A stretch of 64,000 nucleotides of DNA, from positions 186,001-250,000 of the forward strand of contig NZ_JAADJU010000001.1 in NCBI RefSeq assembly GCF_012933545.1, in the 5' to 3' direction. The stretch comes from Rouxiella aceris (GTDB lineage Bacteria; Pseudomonadota; Gammaproteobacteria; Enterobacterales; Enterobacteriaceae). Positions 25,385-33,486 of the stretch are shown here, piece after piece (the stretch's first letter is position 1; the number at the start of each line of letters is the position of its first letter). The position numbers and the translations under genes are program-made. The notes beneath the pieces are model-generated. The model saw only the letters and a program-made list of their open reading frames with translations. It was not told where the DNA came from and did no database searches.

Positions 25385-26044
25385 ATGTCAAACGTCATTT
25401 CAACAATGAGTCGTCCGCTGTTTATATCTCTGGACGGGCCCAAGGGAGTCGGCAAAACCACACTGCTGGAGGCCATGACGAAAGTGCTCAGGGCAGATAA
25501 CAAGAAGGTGATCCGACTTAGCGAGAAAAAAAGCGATCCTTACAGGGGGGAAACAATGGCCCTCGTGAACAGGCTCGCCAGACATCCCACCCTGGAATTG
25601 GAACGGGAAGTTTGTGAGCGCTTTGCTGATAGCCGTGCCTGGATTTCCGAGCATGTGCTGCCAAAACAGCCACCGGACAGCATTATCTTAATGGATCGCT
25701 GGTACCCGTCGGAAGCCGCGTTTCGCCGGAAGGTTCCATTTGCAGAGATCTTACAGCTTAATATTGAACGAAACGTGCGAACGCCAGACCTGCATATCGG
25801 GGTGGTTACTGCGCCTGACATTTCATGGGCCAGGGCCGCGGCCAGAGCGCGTGGGCTAAGCAGTACTGTCATTCATAAGCTGGAAGTGCATGTCGCTTGT
25901 AGCAGGGCGTTCGAGCGAGAAGTTGCAGCTCAGGGCTGGGTGTTATGCCGTAATGAAGGAATCATCGAAGACGCAACGGCGCAGGTTATTTCTGAGATCT
26001 ACAAAGTGCTTAAATGCCCGGCAGGCATCGGTTTTGCGGGCTGA
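25385..26044 (+). CDS. Thymidylate-kinase-like P-loop protein
   Basis: The 219-residue protein has a Walker A loop G-P-K-G-V-G-K-T-T (about residues 19-27), a D-R-W-Y-P-S motif matching the D-R-Y/F-x-x-S/A of dTMP kinases, and a C-terminal nucleotide-binding layout of similar length. It probably phosphorylates a nucleoside monophosphate, but the lid region (R-A-A-A-R-A-R-G) differs from housekeeping Tmk and the substrate is unknown. It sits on island 2 without nucleotide-metabolism neighbours. The ribosome-binding site before ATG 25385 is weak; ATG 25409 is an alternative. Confidence 0.72.
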   Translation: MSNVISTMSRPLFISLDGPKGVGKTTLLEAMTKVLRADNKKVIRLSEKKSDPYRGETMALVNRLARHPTLELEREVCERFADSRAWISEHVLPKQPPDSIILMDRWYPSEAAFRRKVPFAEILQLNIERNVRTPDLHIGVVTAPDISWARAAARARGLSSTVIHKLEVHVACSRAFEREVAAQGWVLCRNEGIIEDATAQVISEIYKVLKCPAGIGFAG

Positions 26045-26130
26045 GCTTCTGTCGCATGTTGCCTGTTATTACAGCAACTTATTCCGTCACTCTCTGTTCG
26101 ACTTTGCACATCTTCTCTGAGGAGCCCGAC

Positions 26131-26613
26131 ATGACCACCTTTCATCAACTCACCGCCACCAGTCTGAGTGGGCAGTTCATTTCTATGGCCGACTATGCGG
26201 GTAAGCTGGTTCTGGTGGTGAATACCGCCAGCCATTGTGGCTTCACGCCGCAATACGCAGGCCTTGAATCGCTCTACAAGAAGTTCGCTCCCCAGGGGCT
26301 GGTGGTGCTTGGTTTCCCCTGTAACCAGTTCGGTAATCAGGAACCCGGCGGTGCCGACGACATCGCGCAGACTTGCCACATCAATTATGGTGTGAGCTTC
26401 CCGATATTCGAAAAAGTGGAGGTCAACGGCCCGGCTACGCACCCGGTGTTTCGTTTCCTAAAAGACGAATTGCCCGGTGTGCTGGGTGGGCGGATCAAGT
26501 GGAACTTCACTAAGTTCCTGATCGGGCGCGACGGCAAACCCCTCAGACGTTTTTCACCGATCACTACGCCGGAGAAAATGGAAGCCGTCATTCTTGCTGC
26601 ACTTGAAACCTAA
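26131..26613 (+). CDS. Glutathione-peroxidase-family thiol peroxidase
   Basis: The 160-residue protein reduces hydrogen or organic peroxides. It has the GPx motifs N-T-A-S-H-C-G-F-T (peroxidatic Cys in place of selenocysteine), G-F-P-C-N-Q-F-G (resolving Cys region) and W-N-F-T-K-F-L. This resembles BtuE-type bacterial enzymes. The ATG at 26131 follows TGAGGAGCC. It is intact and lies 87 bp after the kinase-like gene. With the neighbouring peroxiredoxin, GST and old-yellow-enzyme genes it suggests a redox-stress cluster. Confidence 0.9.
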   Translation: MTTFHQLTATSLSGQFISMADYAGKLVLVVNTASHCGFTPQYAGLESLYKKFAPQGLVVLGFPCNQFGNQEPGGADDIAQTCHINYGVSFPIFEKVEVNGPATHPVFRFLKDELPGVLGGRIKWNFTKFLIGRDGKPLRRFSPITTPEKMEAVILAALET

Positions 26614-26731
26614 ACGTTCGTGTAATTCGAATCTCCACATTCAGACAGCTTCTGACAAACTGATTATATCCGGATGCGGTAACGACCGCTTTTAGCCCTA
26701 AGCTGCCCATTCATATAAGCATGGCTGCGTT

Positions 26732-26812
26732 GTGCCAGATATAGTCATTCGAACCCTGAGAGTTATACTTTTAAGTGATTCAGGGTATGCGCTTATTGGT
26801 TACGAATATTGT
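26732..26812. repeat. 81-bp dispersed repeat, copy 2
   Basis: Matches 18957-19037 with four mismatches and no gaps, in the same orientation. It ends 7 bases before the artificial stop of the truncated peroxiredoxin-like gene at 26820, so its arrival or a recombination at it probably cut that gene. Confidence 0.85.
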
Positions 26813-26819
26813 GCCAGAA

Positions 26820-27023
26820 TCATGTGGGATGTCCCTGAGAGTCATTAAGCGTGAACAGCGGGGCCTTGTCTCCCGCTTTCAAGGCGCGAGCAGCGGCACC
26901 TGACTCAATCAGTTCGTTAGTGGCACGGTGCACTATTTCAATCACCGCCGGAGGAACGTTATAGGGCGGTTTTCCTGCTTCAAAGTCGATCTTAAAGGCG
27001 TCAAGCCTGGCTTGGAGTGTCAT
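26820..27023 (-). pseudogene. Peroxiredoxin-like (AhpC/TSA) N-terminal fragment
   Basis: The 67 residues begin M-T-L-Q-A-R-L-D-A-F-K and reach A-G-D-K-A-P-L-F-T-L-N-D-S-Q-G-H-P, the start of the thioredoxin-fold domain, before stopping. Family members continue for another 100-150 residues including the peroxidatic cysteine, which is lost here. The cut coincides with the 81-bp repeat. Confidence 0.8.
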
Positions 27024-27085
27024 TTTGGTGTCCTGAATATAAAAACGGTTAACCCTATTTTGCTCACGTTGCGAAACTCAAAGGC

Positions 27086-27345
27086 TTAACGTGGGGCGAG
27101 TGCGTCGACACGTTCAATGGCGTGTTGTACGGCTGGGCGAGCCGCCATTTCATCAAACCAGCGTGCGACATTGGGCGCCTTTTCCAGGCTTACCCCGGCA
27201 AACTCCCGGCGCCACAGCCAGCCGAAGTGGGCGATATCGGCAATGGAAAATGCCTCTCCGGCGACAAACTCATGATTGGCAAGAATCTTATCCAGCATTT
27301 TTACCGTACGGGCGGCTTCTGACGAAAAACGCTGGATAGCCAGAG
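27086..27345 (-). pseudogene. Glutathione S-transferase, C-terminal fragment
   Basis: Reading from about L-A-I-Q-R-F-S-S-E-A-A-R, this is the all-helical C-terminal half of a GST (F-V-A-G-E-A-F-S-I-A-D-I-A-H-F-G-W, then N-V-A-R-W-F-D-E-M-A-A-R-P-A-V). The N-terminal glutathione-binding thioredoxin domain is missing. At about 27340 the sequence switches straight into a LysR gene on the opposite strand. Confidence 0.85.
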
Positions 27346-28167
27346 GCTGCGGCCAGACAGCTCAACATCGGTCAACCTGCCGTGTCGAAAATCGTGGCTC
27401 AGCTCGAAGCCCGCCTGCAAACCAGTTTGTTGACCCGTTCAACTCACGGCCTGACGCCGACCGAGGCAGGCCAACGATTTTACGAAAGGGCACGGGCCGC
27501 CCTGCAGGAAGCCGAAGAGACTGATCTTGCGGCCAGAGGCGCAGGAAAAGGGCTTTCCGGAAAATTGCGTATTTCAGCCGCAACAACCTTTGCCCGGTTG
27601 CATGTCATACCTCGGCTTCCACGCTTTCTTGAGCAACATCCCGAACTGGATGTGGATGTCATTCTTGACGATCGGGTGATTGACCTGATTGCCGAAGGTA
27701 TTGACGTTTCGCTGAGGATGGGAAATTTGTCTGACTCTACTGCCGTGGCCCGCAAGTTGGCGACCAGCCCCCGCTCCGTTATCGCCACGCCGGGCTATCT
27801 CGCCAAAAAAGGGGAGCCCCGAACCCCGGCCGAGCTGGCAGAACATGAAGCTATCCTTTATAACCCCCAGCCCAGCCTCTGGTCATTCACCCGTGAGGGA
27901 GCGGTTATTTCCATAGCAGTAAGCGGCCGCATTCGTGTCAGTGCCGCCGAAGGGCAACGTGCAGCCGTGCTCAGTTATATGGGATTGTGCATTGCTTCCG
28001 ACTGGATGTTTGCCGAGGAGTTGGAAAGTGGAGCGGTCAGAAAAGTGCTGACGGCGTGGCAACTGCCACCTATCGATCTATGGGCCGTGTTTCCTAATGG
28101 TCGCCTGGCTAGCGCCAAGGCACGGCAGTTCGCAGGGTTTGTTGAAACCGTCATGGCGGAAAAGTAG
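27340..28167 (+). pseudogene. LysR-family regulator lacking its N-terminus
   Basis: The frame enters in the middle of the HTH (E-A-A-A-R-Q-L-N-I-G-Q-P-A-V-S-K-I-V-A-Q-L-E) and then has a full effector domain to 28167. About 20 N-terminal residues and the start codon are lost at the head-to-head junction with the GST fragment. A GTG at 27382 could start translation but would lack half of the HTH, so DNA binding is unlikely. Confidence 0.82.
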
Positions 28168-28290
28168 CTTGAGACATTCCATTCTGGAATAGCTGTTATC
28201 TAATCACGAGGCGATCCCATATTATTGGGAATGGAATATTGTTGTTTCACGGCCAGCCACTCCGGACTGGTAACAACAAGGATCGCCACC

Positions 28291-29058
28291 ATGTCAACGT
28301 TTGAAACTTATCGTAATGCCTTTTCCAATGCCCGCCTGACTCGCAAAGCCAATGGCGTACTCGAAGTCAGATTCCACACCGACGGTGACAAACTGGTTTT
28401 TGATGGCCATACCCATGAACAGTTCGTTGCCTTGTTTCACGCAATCGGCGAAGACCGTGAAAACCGCGCGGTGATCCTGACCGGTTCGGGCGATGCCTTT
28501 ATGGACGCCATCAGCCCAGAAGGATTCGATTTCTTTAGCCCACTTGGTTTCGACAAAATCTTGCGTGAGGGCAGAAAGGTGCTCAGCAACATTCTGGATA
28601 TCGAAGTTCCGATGATCACCGCACTAAATGGCCCGGTGCTGCTTCACAGCGAATACGCCTTGCTGACCGATATTGTACTAGCTACGCCAGAAACGGTTTT
28701 CCAGGATAAACCACATTTCGAATTCGGGATTGTTCCCGGTGATGGTGTACACATTTTGTGGCCAGAGGTCATCGGCTCGATCCGTGGTCGCTACTTCCTG
28801 CTTACCCGCCAGGTGCTTGATGCTCAGACTGCGAAAGACTGGGGCGTGGTGAACGAAATTGTCCCCGCAGACAGCCTGCTTTCCCGCGCCCATGAAATTG
28901 CCGACGGCATTGCCGCCCTTCCGCCGCTGACCTCGCGTTATACCCGCATTGCGCTGACTCAACGTCTGAAACGCCTGTTGGAAGAGGGCATTGGTTATGG
29001 TCTGGCCCTTGAGGGAATAAGCGCAGCACAGGTTGCGCATACCCTGGCTCAACAATAA
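28291..29058 (+). CDS. Enoyl-CoA hydratase/isomerase-like (crotonase-fold) protein
   Basis: The 255-residue protein has the crotonase fold pattern: R-A-V-I-L-T-G-S-G-D-A-F-M (oxyanion-hole region), P-M-I-T-A-L-N-G-P, A-L-L-T-D-I-V-L-A-T-P and F-G-I-V-P-G-D-G. The usual catalytic Glu positions are not clearly conserved, so the true substrate may not be a CoA ester of fatty-acid oxidation. ATG 28291 follows CAAGGATCG; the longer frame from 28225 is not family-like. It lies between the LysR fragment and the old-yellow-enzyme gene, probably one transcription unit with the latter. Confidence 0.8.
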   Translation: MSTFETYRNAFSNARLTRKANGVLEVRFHTDGDKLVFDGHTHEQFVALFHAIGEDRENRAVILTGSGDAFMDAISPEGFDFFSPLGFDKILREGRKVLSNILDIEVPMITALNGPVLLHSEYALLTDIVLATPETVFQDKPHFEFGIVPGDGVHILWPEVIGSIRGRYFLLTRQVLDAQTAKDWGVVNEIVPADSLLSRAHEIADGIAALPPLTSRYTRIALTQRLKRLLEEGIGYGLALEGISAAQVAHTLAQQ

Positions 29059-29155
29059 ACCTGTCTAAAAACAATTTAAAAAATTGAACTCACTGATGAC
29101 GATAAGGAGGAGCTCCCTGTAGAAAAGGGCTCCTGCTCATTGCGAGGGGAATATT

Positions 29156-30277
29156 ATGAAAGCGTTACTGTCACCCGTTATAGCAGGAAAATTACAGCTG
29201 GATCATCGCGTCGTGATGGCGCCCACTACGCGTATGCGAACCGCGCAGGGCGGCGTCCCAGGCGAATTGATGATTGAATACTATCGCCAGCGGGCAAGTC
29301 AGGGCGGACTGCTTATTGCCGAAGCAACGGCAGTGTCCCCCTTTGCCAATGCTTATGAAGATGCACCGGGTATCTTTACTGACGATCAACAGGCGGGCTG
29401 GCAGCGGTTGGTGGAGGCCGTGCATGCTCTCGGCAGTCAAATCGTACTTCAGCTTTGGCATCCGGGTCGCCAGTCGCTGCCTGAATTGTCAGCAGGTCGC
29501 CAGCCCATAGCCCCTTCGGCACTGATCGCCAGAGACACCTATGGCGTGGTTAAAAATCATCAGGGCGCTTATGAAGGCAAGCTTTTTCCCGAGCCACGCG
29601 CATTGGAAAAGAGTGAGATAAAGGGTCTTATGGAGGAGTTACGTCAGGCTGCCCTTCGTGCCAGGGCCGCTGGATTTGATGGTGTAGAGTTGCATGCAGC
29701 CAATGGCTATTTACCTGAACAGTTTCTATTGGATGGCAGCAACCAGCGCACCGATAATTATGGTGGCAGTCTTGAAAACCGGGCGCGTTTTTTGCTGGAA
29801 TCTGTAGAAATCTTGAATGAAGTTTGGGGCAAGGGGCGCGTTGCAGTACGTATTTCGCCAAGTGGTATCTATGGTGATATGCATGATAGTCATCCTACGG
29901 CGACTTTCCGCTATCTGGTCGAGCAGTTAAACCCGTTAGGGCTTGCCTATCTGCATATTATCGAACCCCGCATCGTCGGTCCGGAAGACAGAGAGACCGG
30001 CCATTATTCCGAGCCGGTCGCAAGCCGTGATTTGCGTGCTTTTTATCAGGGGACCCTTATTGCGGCAGGAGGTTTTAAGCCAGATGACGCAGAAAGTATG
30101 CTGCAAAAAGGTGATGCTGATTTGATTGCCTTTGGCCGCCTTTTCACCTCAAACCCTGACCTGCCGGAGCGTATTCGTCACGCGTTTCCGCTGGCCACGT
30201 ACAACCGCGACACGTTCTTTGGCGGAGACGCGCGAGGTTACAGTGATTATCCGGCCTATGTATCTGACGGCGTTTAA
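29156..30277 (+). CDS. Old-yellow-enzyme family alkene reductase
   Basis: The 373-residue FMN enzyme reduces activated C=C bonds with NAD(P)H. The family motifs are present: V-V-M-A-P-T-T-R-M-R, L-Q-L-W-H-P-G-R, G-F-D-G-V-E-L-H-A-A-N-G-Y-L-P-E-Q-F (His/Asn substrate pair in H-A-A-N) and N-Y-G-G-S-L-E-N-R-A-R-F. It resembles NemA-type reductases. A ribosome-binding site (GCGAGGGGA) precedes ATG 29156. It is followed by a strong hairpin terminator. A role in detoxifying electrophiles such as enones or nitro compounds is inferred from the family and neighbours. Confidence 0.92.
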   Translation: MKALLSPVIAGKLQLDHRVVMAPTTRMRTAQGGVPGELMIEYYRQRASQGGLLIAEATAVSPFANAYEDAPGIFTDDQQAGWQRLVEAVHALGSQIVLQLWHPGRQSLPELSAGRQPIAPSALIARDTYGVVKNHQGAYEGKLFPEPRALEKSEIKGLMEELRQAALRARAAGFDGVELHAANGYLPEQFLLDGSNQRTDNYGGSLENRARFLLESVEILNEVWGKGRVAVRISPSGIYGDMHDSHPTATFRYLVEQLNPLGLAYLHIIEPRIVGPEDRETGHYSEPVASRDLRAFYQGTLIAAGGFKPDDAESMLQKGDADLIAFGRLFTSNPDLPERIRHAFPLATYNRDTFFGGDARGYSDYPAYVSDGV

Positions 30278-30340
30278 ATGGTCGGTTGAATTACATTTGT
30301 TGCGCAAGCATTAATATCTGGGACGTTGACAGATTTTTTA

Positions 30341-30371
30341 TGATCCGGTGCCTCACAAGGAGGCCGGATCA
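30341..30371 (+). terminator. Terminator after the alkene reductase gene
   Basis: TGATCCG pairs with CGGATCA and the inner GCCTC pairs with GAGGC around a short loop, giving a long stable hairpin 63 bp after the stop codon, followed by ATTT. Confidence 0.75.
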
Positions 30372-30509
30372 TTTACCGCTGCTGGAAGACCAAAACCTGT
30401 TACGACGAAGCGAAATATTTGCTGGCACTAGAAGCGCGAAAATCTCCCTTGTTGATGCCGTAAAAAGCTTGTCGAATGTCTCAGGGCGTGAAGCGGACAT
30501 TAGGAGCAT

Positions 30510-30758
30510 TTATTCTCTTACCTTCGCCAAGATTGCTCTGAACAGTTCGATGGTCTTCCAGATGTCATCTTGTGTATCTCCATCCCAATCAGGAACTGTG
30601 GCCAACTCAGCTTTGAGCTGCTTTATGAGGATATGTGCATCTGCAACTTCATCATTTCGACATTTTGATGCAATACGAGGTATCGCTGTCGAAGGGAGAT
30701 TGGATTGAGGCGAAGGGTTGGTATATTCGGCGGCAATGAGTTTTTGTAGTTTACGCAT
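30510..30758 (-). CDS. Small hypothetical protein (82 aa)
   Basis: The reading frame encodes a soluble, largely helical protein (M-R-K-L-Q-K-L-I-A-A-E-Y, then A-H-I-L-I-K-Q-L-K-A-E-L and D-D-I-W-K-T-I-E-L-F-R-A-I-L-A). No family is recognised and the ribosome-binding site is poor, so it may be a fragment. It lies between the alkene reductase and the YnfC-like gene on the opposite strand. Confidence 0.4.
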   Translation of the reverse strand: MRKLQKLIAAEYTNPSPQSNLPSTAIPRIASKCRNDEVADAHILIKQLKAELATVPDWDGDTQDDIWKTIELFRAILAKVRE

Positions 30759-31029
30759 ATTATCAATATACCCGGAGGAGTGATTAGAATAACCGATGTT
30801 ATGCTACAGGGTAATTCTTCCTGCAAAAGGAAGCCAAGGAAATAGCCGCCCTCCTTAATATTCTGCTACTCGCTCAATGCAGACCAGCCTATAGCCTGGT
30901 GATGATTACGCTATATCAAGAATTTATTCCTTGATTAATTACTGGAGGGCAATTATATCATTTTCACTTCTGGTCTGTTGTCTTCCATCGGAAAAAGGCT
31001 GGCTTCCGACGGAAGAGTGAACGTTGCGC

Positions 31030-31746
31030 TTAATAAAATTCTACTTTTGTGCTCACCGTCATTTCTGTTGGTTTCGAAGGCGGTGAATCGGTCTTCTGCA
31101 CCGTCAGTTGGCATAGCTTCGGTACAAGCTGTTCTGAGTATTCACAGGAATTTGTGGCGATGAATCCACCTGAGTTACCCGAGGAATTTGTTATCTTATA
31201 GTCCAGAGGCCGCTCATGACTATCTGCATAGGTAACTTCGTTTTTTGAAAGTACTTTATCTTCAAATAGAAATACTGAACGAACAAAATTTGATTCTTTA
31301 TCATAAAAATGTTCAGATACTTTACTTCCTAAAAAGAATGTATCCTTTATCATCCCATTAGAATTTAGTGTATATTCCATCTTGTCACCATTATCGTTTA
31401 CTGTATGAAGGTTGCAGTCCTTAGACAATTCTATGGAAAACGGCTTCCCATTTTTTTGCCCCTCAAGAACACTACCCTTTAATTTCAGCTCAAGGGAGTA
31501 GCCCTCAGTCGGCCTATTAATAGTTAAATTCTCAACGCAAAAACCATTATCAAAATTAAGCTTGATCTCTTGAATTTCCTTTCCATTAGCTACAACATGT
31601 TCATCTAGTGATTTTATTGGGCCTTTTACGGGATTGAAATCAAGTATGGTTGACAAGTTATATAGTATAGGAATGTAATTATTATTTGCATTTGCTATTC
31701 CAGAGAAGCACAAAGCACCAACCAGGATTGCAAGCACTTTACTCAT
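31030..31746 (-). CDS. YnfC-like (UPF0257) secreted protein
   Basis: The 238-residue protein has a cleavable signal peptide (M-S-K-V-L-A-I-L-V-G ... I-A-N-A-N-N) and the YnfC pattern: L-D-F-N-P-V-K-G-P-I-K-S, N-G-F-C-V-E-N, and the C-terminal N-S-C-E-Y-S-E-Q-L-V-P-K-L-C-Q-L. It is closer to E. coli YnfC than the gene at 656 but, like it, lacks a lipobox. The function of the family is unknown. The gene is AT-rich compared with neighbours. Its presence on island 2 and again near tRNA-Gly suggests mobile spread. Confidence 0.75.
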   Translation of the reverse strand: MSKVLAILVGALCFSGIANANNNYIPILYNLSTILDFNPVKGPIKSLDEHVVANGKEIQEIKLNFDNGFCVENLTINRPTEGYSLELKLKGSVLEGQKNGKPFSIELSKDCNLHTVNDNGDKMEYTLNSNGMIKDTFFLGSKVSEHFYDKESNFVRSVFLFEDKVLSKNEVTYADSHERPLDYKITNSSGNSGGFIATNSCEYSEQLVPKLCQLTVQKTDSPPSKPTEMTVSTKVEFY

Positions 31747-32035
31747 TTTGCCCTCTTATTTATTTTATGCTTTAATCATCAAAGCATTACAGCATGGTAA
31801 TAAGCAATATTCAACTCGGATTCAGAGGCCGCTATGGAAGATAAATTACTGGAAATGAATTTTTTGAGATTATCTCGCTCAGTGGCTCATATTGAGTTAA
31901 ATCGCTACAGAGTTGATAGCCAACTTCCGCTGCTCGCTCATAGCTGCCCTTGATCCTTCAGCGGACAGGTCAGGGTCAGCAGCGCACATTAAAATGATCA
32001 AGGAATCTTTGTTCCGGGGTCAGTTTTAGTAACCA
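31747..32035. other. Intergenic stretch with dispersed motif
   Basis: No gene is seen. AACTTCCGCTGCTCGCTCAT at about 31920, with AGCGGAC further on, is a copy of the short motif that also appears at the island ends and beside the IS element. Confidence 0.45.
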
Positions 32036-32503
32036 CTACAGTTTTTTGCTCATAAAGACGGTCGTTCCACCTTTGAACGGTTCACGTCTATCGATTTCAT
32101 ATCCGAGCGCCGCATATAATGCGATGTTCGCCTCGAACGCCTCGTTCGTCTGCAGGCGAATTTCCCCAAGCTCCGCTTGAGCTGCCTTACTTTCAACATG
32201 CGCCAGCAATGTACGGCCGATTCCGATTCCTTGCCGGTGGGGATGTACCGCAACATTTTCGATCCAAAGATGATCGGCCTGGAGCCATATTTCGATCAGG
32301 CCGACCACTTCCCCTGCGACAATGGCGAGGTCAATGTCATGCTCACGGATGGCCTTATTAAAATCGGCCGTCATCGGAGTCGGTTCACGACCAATGACCG
32401 GAATCCATTTGGAATAGGCCGCGCGCACTATCTCACGCAACAATTCCGCTTCATTTTCTTCCGCTCGGCGGACCGAAAGGGCGACGTCATGCGATTTGCT
32501 AAT
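32036..32503 (-). CDS. GNAT-family N-acetyltransferase, possible ATT start
   Basis: The 155-residue enzyme has motif A (V-A-V-H-P-H-R-Q-G-I-G-I-G-R-T-L-L) and a C-terminal A-L-Y-A-A-L-G-Y-E-I. The acetyl acceptor is unknown. AAGGAG is followed 5 bases later by ATT-AGC-AAA-TCG, exactly where an ATG would be expected (M-S-K-S-H-D-V-A). The only in-frame ATGs are farther upstream (32536 and beyond) without a good ribosome-binding site. Either ATT is used as a rare start, or the start was lost by mutation and expression is low. Confidence 0.72.
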   Translation of the reverse strand: MSKSHDVALSVRRAEENEAELLREIVRAAYSKWIPVIGREPTPMTADFNKAIREHDIDLAIVAGEVVGLIEIWLQADHLWIENVAVHPHRQGIGIGRTLLAHVESKAAQAELGEIRLQTNEAFEANIALYAALGYEIDRREPFKGGTTVFMSKKL

Positions 32504-32962
32504 ATAAACTCCTTGAAGCTCGGCTACCACTAACATGTGCAACATAGCAGGCTTTGCAGTTTTTCGACGAATTAACACCAGATTGGCACCACCAGTTTGA
32601 CGTTGCAACTGCCAGATTACTGACACTGGATAAAATAACCAAAGTGTACAGTTGGGGGAGAAATGAGGTAAGAAGGCGTGCTAGCGGCCTAGCTTTTAGG
32701 ATTGACTCGATAGTTGGGATCTCCCCGTTGAACTCACAGCTCATAGCGGACCTTCAGTTCAGTTAACTCGTCTGCTGCGTGCCAACAGCGGAAGTTGTTA
32801 CAGCAGTTTGTCTTGGTCATTTGGGGCGGTTCAAGGTTTTACTATCCCCTCGCTCTGTTTAACATGGGCACCTGTAAACATGTTGTAATGTCCTGAAACG
32901 TTACTCTTAATATGTAGTTATATTCATGAATTCAGATAGGGCAACGCGCTTAGAGAGGAAAA
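32504..32962. other. Gene-poor stretch with dispersed motifs
   Basis: No convincing gene is visible. The short motif occurs at about 32746 (CATAGCGGAC) and 32782 (GTGCCAACAGCGGAAGTTG). Open frames here look like decayed sequence. Confidence 0.4.
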
Positions 32963-33406
32963 ATGGATAAATATGCGGAACGACTTACAGGATTTATGCG
33001 GGCTGTAGGCTGTATGAATGATGCGGCAAACCGCATATCAGACTATTTTGTGATTAAACTTGAGGAAAGTGACAGCATGCTGACGTCTTTGGCGATGTAT
33101 CACTCATCCATCACAGATAAGTTTCCGTCCGCATACTGGCACCCACAACTTAAAGCATGCTCTCAAAAAATATTTATGGAGACATTAGCTTTATGGTTCT
33201 TTGAGCATGAGGAAATGCAATTTCTGCCTTCCTCACTCAAGCAGAACCTCCTCGCCAATTTTACAGATGCTCTCAATGAAATGACCGGTATTGCAGAGTT
33301 CTTTACTCTTATCACCAGCCCACCAGTGTGGTATGGCTCCCTGCACGAAGAGTTTGTCATTGAAGCACAATATGGCAGATACCTCGTTCATTTCAGTATC
33401 CACTGA
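32963..33406 (+). CDS. Hypothetical protein (147 aa)
   Basis: The 147-residue protein starts at ATG 32963 after AGAGAGGAA and has a regular helical pattern (M-R-A-V-G-C-M-N-D-A-A-N-R-I-S-D-Y-F; M-E-T-L-A-L-W-F-F-E-H-E-E-M; L-L-A-N-F-T-D-A-L-N-E-M). No membrane segment or signal is present and I recognise no family. It is the last intact gene of island 2, just inside the right-end repeat, the same place the 66-residue gene occupies in island 1. Confidence 0.6.
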   Translation: MDKYAERLTGFMRAVGCMNDAANRISDYFVIKLEESDSMLTSLAMYHSSITDKFPSAYWHPQLKACSQKIFMETLALWFFEHEEMQFLPSSLKQNLLANFTDALNEMTGIAEFFTLITSPPVWYGSLHEEFVIEAQYGRYLVHFSIH

Positions 33407-33486
33407 CTCCTTTGTCACAAACCAAAGTCAGCAAAGTGAATTGCGACTGTTTCAGTAGCCACTCTTGTGGGAACAAAAGTGCCAAC

